Assembly: GCA_022819585.1 (NCBI GenBank)
Contig: JAJEGY010000038.1
Coordinates: 1 to 34,592, forward strand
Direction: 5' to 3'
Length of the DNA stretch: 34,592 bases
Source: Dehalococcoidia bacterium
GTDB taxonomy: Bacteria > Chloroflexota > Dehalococcoidia > Lucifugimonadales > Lucifugimonadaceae
The number at the start of each line of letters is the position of its first letter. Positions within the stretch are counted from its first letter, which is position 1. Below the pieces are notes generated by a model. It did no database searches, had not been told where the DNA came from, and saw nothing but the letters and a program-made list of their open reading frames with translations. Below are positions 17,328 through 24,138 of this stretch, in pieces. A program made the translations under genes and the position numbers.

Positions 17328-18589
17328 GGCGTTTGGGCGGTGCGGTTTTCAGCGAGGTTTTGCAGTGGGTTTCGCTCGGTTACATGATACCAAGGTTGGT
17401 TTTTGGTTGTTTGTGAATTTGCATGGATGGAGGGGATGAAGGGGATGTGTTTTTCGGTTAGGCGCGTTTAATCGTCCGGGGTTGCCGGACGGGGACGCTC
17501 GGGGCGTCGGGGTGGTCGGTTTTGTTTTGTTGGTTCAGGTTTTGTTCATTGGGTTGCTGTGGTTTGGTGCTTGCCCGGCACGAGGGCGACTGCGAGAGTC
17601 GCCCGTTCGGGACCCTTTCGGGCGGGTTCGAGGCATCGCCGCGGTCCTGGGATCGTTGGATTTTGGTCCTTTGGGCGATAACTTCCTATTTCTTCAAAAA
17701 CTTCGAGCGTCGCCGTCGTCGCCAGACCGACGGCCCGGCGTGCGGTTTTCGATTGCATCCCGCACGCCATCACTTGGTTCTTGCCCCGCGTTGGCGCTCT
17801 GGCCTTCCCGCACGACGAAGCGGGAGCGGCTTGTGTGGATAGGAGAAGACCTCTTCCAGGCCTTGAACTCCGGTTTTCATCACATGCTCGACGTTTCTGC
17901 AGGGGTCGTTCTTCGCTTCTTCGCGCTCGGCGAAAGCGGCGGGCTGCGCCACCTGAGCTTCACCTTTGCGCCTTCCCTGCGTCCTCGTCCCTGTCTCTCC
18001 GCGTCTGCGCCATCCCGTGCACATCCCTTGTGCGCCGTCTCTGCGCTGAGCGAAAGAGGCGGTTCCGACCTTCCGCGTCGCGTCTCGCATCGTGTTTTCA
18101 CCGTAGTCTGGCTCGTGCTGGGGCTTAAGCAGTACATCGCCCCGCCTGAACCTTGCAGCTACATCCTTCTCCTTAACCGTTGTCACCGCGTCGCTCCATG
18201 CAACAAGAGACGTCTACGGGCACCGTCGCGATCGGCGCGCAGTGAGACATCGGGCCTTGCGCCTCGGGGTTCTAAACCTCCGGCCTCGGGGCTCTCTGCC
18301 TGCTTTCGCGCTTCTCATGTGTTCTCCGTCCGCGGATCGTTTGTTTGTAAGTCGGTGATCATTGCATCAAGTTCGCGACCCCTGACGCGGCGATCCTCTG
18401 GGCGCTTGTGCCGCTCGCGAAGCGGCTTGAACGCTTGTTGTTTATTGAAACATGTGTTGGGCGTGTTGTCAAATGTTGGGAACTGGGATGCGAAGGATTG
18501 GCAAGGGTGTGAAGGATGAGTGTTGGTTGGATGTGGGAATTGCGCTGGGGGAGTCCGTCTGGCCCCTCCCTTCCTCCTATGCCCCCTCA
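17328..18589. other. Long non-coding stretch of unusual composition
   Basis: About 1.25 kb without a believable gene. Long open frames exist on both strands (for example plus 17482-18519 and minus 17770-18186), but their products are rich in Arg, Ser, Pro and Cys, have no domain pattern and lack ribosome binding sites. A perfect hairpin GGGCGACT...AGTCGCCC lies at 17584-17604, followed by further GGG/CCC dyads. Two related phrases, GGCGAAAGCGGCGGGCTGCGC-like and GAGCGAAAGAGGCGGTTCC, lie near 17929 and 18050. It could be decayed or foreign DNA, a cluster of intergenic repeats, or an unrecognised structured RNA. Confidence 0.55.
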
Positions 18590-18995
18590 CCCCGGCCCTC
18601 TCCCCCGAGGGGAGAGGGGGTTTCGTTCATAGTTGGAGGAGGATTTAGTTGGAGAAAAGGTTGCGGGAGGAGTGGGTGGTTTTTGGGGCGTCCATCATTC
18701 TGCGAAGGGGCGCTTCGCTTCCTTCGCAGCCCCTCCCTCCCGGGCCGTTCTCGAACGGCCCCTACGTGGTTCCCGCGCCCCCCTTGCGCTGAAGCGAAGG
18801 GGCGGGTCACAGACCCGCCCCTACCATCTCCCGTCCACCCTTGGGTTCCTGCTTTCGCTGGAATGACGGTGGGGGTTGCGTTTTGGGGTTGTTTGTTAGA
18901 AGATAGTAGAAGTTGATGGAAGTAAGTGGAATAATGACGCTGTCTCGATGTTCCTTTTGGCTGCCCTTAGGTTCTTGCTTTCGCGGGAATGATGG
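18590..18995. repeat. Mosaic of intergenic palindromic repeats
   Basis: Four perfect hairpins lie within 230 bases: CCCTCTCCCC/GGGGAGAGGG (18596-18618), CTGCGAAGG/CCTTCGCAG (18700-18729), GGGCCGTTC/GAACGGCCC (18742-18761) and GGGGCGGGTC/GACCCGCCCC (18799-18821). The last two are both followed by CCTAC. After them come two direct copies of a GGTTC(C/T)TGCTTTCGC(T/G)GGAATGA(C/T)GG half-element (about 18843-18869 and 18969-18995), related to the element at 9011-9102. No coding sequence is visible here. Confidence 0.7.
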
Positions 18996-19031
18996 GGCTG
19001 TTGAGGGAAGTTTTGGGAAGGAGCTACTCGC

Positions 19032-20411
19032 ATGGCTAATTTGAGGGTTCGTGATGTTGCTGAGCGTTTGGATGTCAGCAGCAAGACGGTCTACAAGTGG
19101 CTGCGTGAGGGGCTGATCCCGGCGAGTCGGCTTGGGAAGAGTTGGATTATTTCGGAGGATGCGCTGAATGCGGCGTTGGCTCCGGGGTCTAACCGTCCTT
19201 TGGCGAGCGCGGTTGTGGATCCGGTATCGGAAGGTACGTCGTCTGGTTCTGCTGCGGAGTCAACTCAAGAGTCGCGGTCTCGTGACTTCGAGCCGATTGG
19301 TTCGGTTAGAGCTGTTGAAAGGAGAACCCCTGTGGGTCGGATTAATGTTGCGGTAATTGGTCTTGGGAACTGTGCTTCCTCGCTGATTCAAGGTATTCAC
19401 AAGTATGGCGAGGTTGATGAGAATTCTTCTCCGGTGCCGGGTGTGATGCACAACGTTTTGGGCGGTTACACGATCGGTGATGTAAATGTTGTGGCGGCGT
19501 TTGATGTGGATAAGGAGAAGGTGGGTGTTGACATCAACGAGGCGATCTTTGCGAAGACGAATAATGCGTTGCCGTTTCACGAAGTTCCGAGTGCAGGGAT
19601 CAAGGTTGACCGCGGGATGACGCACGATGGGATCGGGCAGTATCTGGAGGATGTTGTTGAGAAGGCTCCGGGGGCGACGTCAGACATCGTGGGGATTTTG
19701 CGGGAGCGTGAGGTGGATGTTGTGATCAACTATCTGCCGGTTGGGTCGGAGCAGGCTACGAAGTGGTATGTGGAGCAGGTCTTGGCGGCGGGTTGTGCGT
19801 TTGTGAACTGCATTCCGGTGTTTATCGCCAGTGAGGCATATTGGCAGAAGCGGTTTGATGATCGGGGTTTGCCGGTTGTTGGTGATGACATCAAGTCGCA
19901 GGTTGGTGCGACGATCATTCATCGGTTGTTGGCTCGGTTGTTTGAAGATCGAGGTGTTCGGCTGGACAAGACGTATCAGTTGAACTTCGGCGGGAACACA
20001 GACTTCTACAACATGCTGGAACGGTCGCGGCTCGTGACGAAGAAGATCTCGAAGACGCAGTCAGTGCAGTCGCAGCTTGAGAAGGACCTTCCGACGGACG
20101 ACGTTCACATCAGCCCTAGTGACCATGTTGCGTGGTTAGAGGACCGGAAGTGGGCTTACATCAGGTTGGAGGGGACGTCCTGGGGCGATGTGCCTTTGAA
20201 TGTGGAGTTGAAGCTGGAGGTTGAGGACAGTCCGAACTCGGCTGGTGTTGCGATTGACGCGATTCGGAGTGCGAAGATTGCGATGGACAAGGGATTGAGC
20301 GGTGCGGTCGAACCTGCGTCTGCCTACTTCATGAAGTCGCCACCGGTGCAGATGCGTGATGATGATGCTCGACGGGCGGTGATTGAGTTTGCGGAGAATG
20401 GAGTGGTTTGA
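19032..20411 (+). CDS. Helix-turn-helix domain fused to inositol-3-phosphate synthase (Ino1-like)
   Basis: A 459-residue protein in one continuous frame. Residues 3-52 are an excisionase/MerR-type helix-turn-helix ('RVRDVAERLDVSSKTVYKWL'), followed by a ~48-residue Ser/Glu-rich linker. Residues 101-459 are an actinobacterial-type myo-inositol-1-phosphate synthase, which converts glucose 6-phosphate to inositol 3-phosphate with bound NAD. It has 'VIGLGNCASSLIQG' (about 108-121), 'DDIKSQVGATIIHR' (from 285), 'NFGGNTDFYNML' and 'KKISKTQSV'. ATG 19032 has AAGGAG at 19018-19023. A second in-frame GTG at 19332 has its own AAAGGAG, so a 359-residue enzyme without the DNA-binding part could also be made; that is close to the length of mycobacterial Ino1. 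The product would feed the phosphatidyltransferase and PimA-like genes on the other strand. A regulatory role for the fusion is inferred. Confidence 0.9.
   Translation: MANLRVRDVAERLDVSSKTVYKWLREGLIPASRLGKSWIISEDALNAALAPGSNRPLASAVVDPVSEGTSSGSAAESTQESRSRDFEPIGSVRAVERRTPVGRINVAVIGLGNCASSLIQGIHKYGEVDENSSPVPGVMHNVLGGYTIGDVNVVAAFDVDKEKVGVDINEAIFAKTNNALPFHEVPSAGIKVDRGMTHDGIGQYLEDVVEKAPGATSDIVGILREREVDVVINYLPVGSEQATKWYVEQVLAAGCAFVNCIPVFIASEAYWQKRFDDRGLPVVGDDIKSQVGATIIHRLLARLFEDRGVRLDKTYQLNFGGNTDFYNMLERSRLVTKKISKTQSVQSQLEKDLPTDDVHISPSDHVAWLEDRKWAYIRLEGTSWGDVPLNVELKLEVEDSPNSAGVAIDAIRSAKIAMDKGLSGAVEPASAYFMKSPPVQMRDDDARRAVIEFAENGVV
19318..19334 (+). promoter_or_regulatory. Internal ribosome binding site and in-frame GTG start
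   Basis: AAAGGAG (19318-19324), a 7-base spacer and GTG (19332-19334) sit exactly at the boundary between the linker and the enzyme domain of the inositol-phosphate synthase gene, in the same frame. Spacing and match are as good as at the outer start, so translation of the bare enzyme is likely. This is read from sequence, not proven. Confidence 0.6.
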
Positions 20412-20496
20412 ACTGGAATTTGAGGGATTTTTCAAGTAGGTTGGTGGGCATTGGTTTAGAATCCCATGTACCGAGCACGTAGGAGAGGTTTCTAGC

Positions 20497-20748
20497 ATGG
20501 CTGAGGCTCCATTCAGTAAGTCGATGCGGTTCAATATCGAGATTGAAGTGGATGAGGACGGGCGGTACATCGCGGAATGTACAGATTTGCCTGGTTGTGT
20601 GTCTGATGGCTCGACGGAAGAGGAGGCGCTCGATAATGTCGCCGATGCGATAGGCGGTTATTTAGCGTCGATGGCCAAACATGCAAGGGCGGAACACGGT
20701 GCGAAGGTGCGTGTGATCGAGACCGAGGTGGTGGCGGCGGTTGGCTGA
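20497..20748 (+). CDS. hicB: HicB-family antitoxin
   Basis: An 83-residue protein with the HicB partial RNase-H-like fold: 'FNIEIEVDEDGRYIAECTDLPGCVSDGSTEEEALDNVADAIGGYL'. In HicAB modules this protein binds and blocks the HicA mRNA nuclease. It lacks the C-terminal DNA-binding segment present in some HicB proteins, so self-repression of the operon may be weak or absent. ATG 20497 has GGAGAGG about ten bases upstream. It overlaps hicA by 8 bases, with the antitoxin gene first. Confidence 0.85.
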   Translation: MAEAPFSKSMRFNIEIEVDEDGRYIAECTDLPGCVSDGSTEEEALDNVADAIGGYLASMAKHARAEHGAKVRVIETEVVAAVG

Positions 20749-20980
20749 ACGACTACCTGTAATTTCTTCGCGAGATTTTGAGAAAGTAGTGGGTCGGATT
20801 GGGTATCGATTTGATCACGCGACAGGTAGTCACCGAATCCTACGCAACGAAAGCGGCGCAATGCTGTCCGTGCCTTTCCGTCGAGAGTTGGCGAAAGGTA
20901 CGTTGAGGAAGTTGATCCGGCACTCAGGATTGAGTGTTGACGAATTCATGGATATTTATCGCGGTCGACGGCGGCGTTGA
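20741..20980 (+). CDS. hicA: HicA-family mRNA interferase toxin
   Basis: A 79-residue double-stranded-RNA-binding-fold protein of the HicA (YcfA) family. It has 'SSRDFEKVVGRIGYRFDHATGSHRIL', with the conserved catalytic-site His in GSHR, then 'LAKGTLRKLIRHSGLSVDEF'. HicA toxins cut mRNA when freed from HicB. The TTG start lies inside the end of hicB (TTGGCTGA overlap), the only start codon available in this frame, so the two genes are translationally coupled. A typical small toxin length supports an intact gene. Confidence 0.85.
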   Translation: MAERLPVISSRDFEKVVGRIGYRFDHATGSHRILRNESGAMLSVPFRRELAKGTLRKLIRHSGLSVDEFMDIYRGRRRR

Positions 20981-21062
20981 TTCGCTCTGGCGGGATTGGG
21001 GCGTTCGTTTGAAGAATGGCTTTACAATCGCGAACGCAAGAGTTCGTTAAGAGGTTTTTGGC

Positions 21063-21419
21063 ATGGGAACATTCAAGTGTGCGATCCGTATCTCGAGCAT
21101 GGACGGTCGGCAGTCACGAGAAGTCGAGGCGACGGTAGATACAGGCGCTGTATATACGACTGTGCCCGCCCATCTGTTACACGATATCGGGGTGGAGCCG
21201 AAAGGCAAGCGCCGCATTTTGTTAATCGACGGGCGGCGAAGATTTGTGGATTTCGGTGAGGCGTGGGTGTCGATCGATGGCGAGAGCGAGGTGACCGTAG
21301 TAGTTTTTGGGGAAGACGACGGCCCGGCTCTCCTGGGCACCTATACTCTGGAAGGTCTTGCGTTAGCGGTGGACCCAGTCCAGCAGGAGCTGGTTCCCAC
21401 TCACCTGATCATGTACTAG
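21063..21419 (+). CDS. Retropepsin-like (clan AA) aspartic protease family protein
   Basis: A 118-residue single-domain protein with the aspartic protease motif 'ATVDTGAVYTTVP' (about 22-34). A second hydrophobic loop 'PALLGTYTLEGLALAVDP' follows, as in bacterial retropepsin-like proteins that act as homodimers. AAGAGG at 21049-21054 supports ATG 21063. The 7-bp inverted repeat GCGTTCG/CGAACGC (21001-21007 and 21031-21037) surrounds a TACAAT box and may mark its own promoter. It follows hicBA by 82 bases; whether it acts with that module is unknown. Confidence 0.75.
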   Translation: MGTFKCAIRISSMDGRQSREVEATVDTGAVYTTVPAHLLHDIGVEPKGKRRILLIDGRRRFVDFGEAWVSIDGESEVTVVVFGEDDGPALLGTYTLEGLALAVDPVQQELVPTHLIMY

Positions 21420-21445
21420 CCCGATTTATTGACCGAAAGGGTCGA

Positions 21446-22249
21446 TCATTGAGTGGGAGAGGGTGCGACGGTGTGGATGCCGCATTCTTTGGCGTCGGGG
21501 TCTGATTCCCACCACCAGCGGCCGGAGCGTTCGTCTTCGCCGGGTTGGACGGCTCGGGTGCATGGTGCGCAGCCGATTGAGGGGAAGCCTTTGTCGTGGA
21601 GGATGTTGTAGGGGACTTTGTTTTCGATGACGTATTCGCGGATCATCTCGGATGTCCAGTTTGCCATCGGGTTTACTTTGTATGCGTCGTGGGCGAAGTC
21701 TTTTTGGATGATGTCGATGTCGCCGCGCTTCATGCCTTGGTCGCGACGTAGTCCGGTAATCCATGCGTCGGCTTCGTTGAGGGCTTTGTTGAGAGGGTTG
21801 ACTTTGCGGATTTCGCAGCAGAGCTGTCGGTTTTGGACGCCCTTGTAAAAGAGGTTCATTCCGTGTTGTCGGATCATGCGTCCGACTTCTCGGATGTCGG
21901 GATAGTGAACTTCGACCTCGGTGTTGTAGCGTCGTGCGATGCGGTCCATGAGGTCGTATGTTTCCTCGAAGAGACGCATGGTGTCGAGGGTTGCGAGGCG
22001 GGCTTTCGGGTTGATTTTCCAGAACATGTCGAAGATGGCCATGCCGTCGATGGCGAAGGATGACATCTGGATCATGCGGTCACCGAAGGTTTTGTCGGCC
22101 CAGCGTAGGATCTCGGTGGGGTGCGCGTCTTCAAGCTGTCGGTTGATTTCGGCGAGTTCCTCGTCGGAGAAGCGGTCCAGGACCCGGTGTCGGTCGAAAT
22201 CTACTTCGATGGGTTCGAAGGATGCGATTTCGGGTTTGGCGAGTGTCAA
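21446..22249 (-). CDS. cysH: Adenylyl-sulfate (APS/PAPS) reductase, iron-sulfur type
   Basis: Reduces activated sulfate (APS or PAPS) to sulfite in assimilatory sulfur metabolism. The 267-residue form has a nucleotide-binding 'SSFAIDGMA' region, the four cluster cysteines (CC near 144-145 and CxxC near 227-230 in 'IGCAPC') and the catalytic Cys256 in 'KECGIH'. The four-cysteine set marks the [4Fe-4S] APS-reducing class. I place the start at TTG 22249, which has GGAG ten bases upstream. A longer frame would open at TTG 22297, but that codon lies inside the T-run of a terminator. No other sulfate-assimilation gene is nearby. The leader appears to control it by attenuation. Confidence 0.9.
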   Translation of the reverse strand: MTLAKPEIASFEPIEVDFDRHRVLDRFSDEELAEINRQLEDAHPTEILRWADKTFGDRMIQMSSFAIDGMAIFDMFWKINPKARLATLDTMRLFEETYDLMDRIARRYNTEVEVHYPDIREVGRMIRQHGMNLFYKGVQNRQLCCEIRKVNPLNKALNEADAWITGLRRDQGMKRGDIDIIQKDFAHDAYKVNPMANWTSEMIREYVIENKVPYNILHDKGFPSIGCAPCTRAVQPGEDERSGRWWWESDPDAKECGIHTVAPSPTQ

Positions 22250-22295
22250 GTTTTTGGTTCTCCGTTGGGGATGAGTTGTGCTCTGGGCCTTGGTC

Positions 22296-22330
22296 AAAAA
22301 AAGACCCCTGCGTCTTTGTTTCGCAGGGGT
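22296..22330 (-). terminator. Rho-independent terminator in the cysH leader
   Basis: Reading the minus strand, ACCCCTGCG (22330-22322), a 9-base loop and CGCAGGGGT (22312-22304) form a perfect 9-bp stem. It is followed by C and then seven Ts (22302-22296). It lies between the probable promoter and the cysH start, so it would stop transcription before the gene unless an alternative structure forms. Confidence 0.85.
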
Positions 22331-22377
22331 ATCGAGACCGCGATATATCGTAGTTGGCGATATTTATGCGGTGGAAG

Positions 22378-22465
22378 GTGCATCTAACCCCTGCACGGGC
22401 TGATACAAGAACACTCGACGGTTAGGGACCGCCCGGATAGATAGGACATGCCACACGTCATTATA
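22378..22465 (-). promoter_or_regulatory. Structured cysH leader: candidate riboswitch or attenuator
   Basis: On the minus strand a TATAAT box (22465-22460; no good -35) precedes a compact leader. CGGGC (22435-22431) can pair with GCCCG (22400-22396), and CTAACC (22425-22420) with GGTTAG (22389-22384); these helices cross, giving a pseudoknot. GTGCA (22396-22392) can also pair with TGCAC (22382-22378). GCAGGGGT (22394-22387) is perfectly complementary over 8 bases to the 5' arm of the downstream terminator, so an antiterminator is possible. It does not match the SAM-I core sequence as I know it. The ligand, if any, is unknown. Confidence 0.5.
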
Positions 22466-22571
22466 TCTCTAGCTCAAATCTGCGTGTGCATCTGTTGGTT
22501 CATTCGAGATTAGAATGAATTTAAGTTGGGCAGTTGTGTGAAAGCCCCGCTGAGTTTGGAGGAACTCCTCG

Positions 22572-23954
22572 ATGGCAACGATGACCGAAGCACCGATCAC
22601 AGGCGAGCGAATGGAGGAGTTGCAGAGCATTGCGGGCGAGCACCTGTTCATGCATGCTCAGCAGGTGGAGGATTGGCGTGGGCAGTTGAAGGTGTTTGTG
22701 AAGGGTGAGGGGCCGTGGGTCGAAGATATCGAGGGTAATCGGTTGCTGGACGCGATGGGCGGGCTTTGGTACAAGGCTGCGGGATATGGTCAGCGTCGGA
22801 TTGCGGATGCGATGTATGAGCAGTTGATGGGTATCGAGACTCCGCCTGCGAACTCCGCGACGCCATCACAGATCGAGTTGTCGGGTCGGATCGCGGAGCT
22901 GTATCACGACCCGGGTGCGAGGACGTTCTTCTTGTCGGGCGGGTCGGAAGCTGTGGAGACGGCGGTGAAGATGGCGAAGAAGTATCAGGCGATCACGGGC
23001 AAAGCTGGTGCGTTCAAGGTAATTTCGCGCCGTTATTCGTATCATGGTGCGACGGCGATGGCGGTGAGTCTGGGTCGAAGTCCGGCTGCGGATCCTTGCG
23101 GGCCGGAGATGCCGGGTGCGATTCATGTGACGAATTGGGATTCGTATCGGTTGCCGTTTGAGGGTGATCCGGTGGATGTGGCTATTCGGTGTGCGAACGA
23201 GTTTGAGGTTGCGATCAAGCACAATGGTCCGGATTCGGTTGCGGCGATGATTGCGGAGCCGATCTCAGCGGCGGCGGGGATACACATTCCGCCAGCGGAG
23301 TATTGGCAGCGGTTGCGGGAGATTGCGGATGAGTATGACGTTGTGTTGGTAGCGGATGAGGTGATTACGGGGTTTGGTCGGACGGGCGAGTATTTTGCGC
23401 CGATGAATTGGGATGTGACCCCGGATATCACGACGGTTGCGAAGTCGTTGACGAGTGGTTATTCGCCTTTGGGAGCGGCGATAGCGACGAAGAAGATTTC
23501 GGATGCTTTCTTGGGAGGTCCCGACGAGACGTTCCGGCATCTGGTGACGTTCGGCGGGCATCCGGTGAGTGCGGCTGCGGCGTTGGCGAATCTGGACCTG
23601 TTCGAGGAAGAGGACTTGGTGGGCAACAGCAAGCGGATGGGTGAGTATCTGTTTGACCAGTTGCAGACATTGCGAGAACACGAGATCGTCGGCGATGTGA
23701 GGGGTGGACTTGGTCTGCTGGCCGCGGTTGAGTTGGTGCAGGATAGGGAGAACAAGACGGCGTTCCCGGCGAGTGCGGGTCTGGCGAAGCGGTTGCCTGG
23801 ATTGCTGGTGGAGAACGGGGTTGTGTCGTTCCGAGCGGGGGATGTGATTTCTCTGTGTCCGCCGTTGGTAGTGGATCGGGACGAGGTCGATTTCATCGTG
23901 GATGCGATTGACCGATCGTTGACGACATTGAGCCGTGAACTTGGGGTTGCTTAG
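22572..23954 (+). CDS. Class III (omega) aminotransferase, PLP-dependent
   Basis: A 460-residue fold-type I aminotransferase. It has 'FFLSGGSEAVETAVKMAKKY' (cofactor phosphate region), 'SRRYSYHGATAMAVSLG', the cofactor-binding Asp262 in 'VLVADEVITGFGRTG' and the PLP lysine Lys291 in 'TTVAKSLTSGYSPLGA'. It resembles the beta-alanine/putrescine:pyruvate and similar omega-amino transaminases; the substrate cannot be fixed from sequence. GGAGG at 22558-22562 supports ATG 22572. It is divergent from cysH and shares the intergenic region that carries the cysH leader. The ATPase pair follows 184 bases later with its own likely promoter. Confidence 0.92.
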   Translation: MATMTEAPITGERMEELQSIAGEHLFMHAQQVEDWRGQLKVFVKGEGPWVEDIEGNRLLDAMGGLWYKAAGYGQRRIADAMYEQLMGIETPPANSATPSQIELSGRIAELYHDPGARTFFLSGGSEAVETAVKMAKKYQAITGKAGAFKVISRRYSYHGATAMAVSLGRSPAADPCGPEMPGAIHVTNWDSYRLPFEGDPVDVAIRCANEFEVAIKHNGPDSVAAMIAEPISAAAGIHIPPAEYWQRLREIADEYDVVLVADEVITGFGRTGEYFAPMNWDVTPDITTVAKSLTSGYSPLGAAIATKKISDAFLGGPDETFRHLVTFGGHPVSAAAALANLDLFEEEDLVGNSKRMGEYLFDQLQTLREHEIVGDVRGGLGLLAAVELVQDRENKTAFPASAGLAKRLPGLLVENGVVSFRAGDVISLCPPLVVDRDEVDFIVDAIDRSLTTLSRELGVA

Positions 23955-23984
23955 GGCGAAAGCCTAGGAGTCTGTTGGTGTTTT

Positions 23985-24013
23985 TTGCACCTAGCGTGGA
24001 TATCTGTTATCGT
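23985..24013 (+). promoter_or_regulatory. Candidate sigma-70 promoter for the DppD/DppF pair
   Basis: TTGCAC (23985-23990), a 17-base spacer and TATCGT (24008-24013) make a plausible housekeeping promoter 126 bases before the ATPase gene. Confidence 0.4.
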
Positions 24014-24028
24014 GCACATACACGCGCT

Positions 24029-24052
24029 GCGCGAATCTATATACATTCGCGC
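24029..24052. promoter_or_regulatory. Inverted repeat downstream of the promoter
   Basis: GCGCGAAT (24029-24036) and ATTCGCGC (24045-24052) form a perfect 8-bp dyad with an AT-rich 8-base centre, just after the candidate promoter. It may be a repressor operator or a leader hairpin. Confidence 0.35.
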
Positions 24053-24138
24053 TTGGAACGCGTTGACTGAAGAGATAGATTAGGCACTTCCCAAACTCGG
24101 CGAGTAGAGACAAATCTAGTCTAGGGAGAAGTATCGAT

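Noticed and set aside
17482..18519. 345-codon plus-strand frame in the gap before the inositol-phosphate synthase
   Set aside because: No start signal and no motif; high Arg/Ser/Pro/Cys content, and it overlaps hairpins and equally open frames on the other strand. Treated as non-coding.
18590..18830. CRISPR array
   Set aside because: The palindromes are all different, irregularly spaced and not separated by uniform spacers; no cas gene is present.
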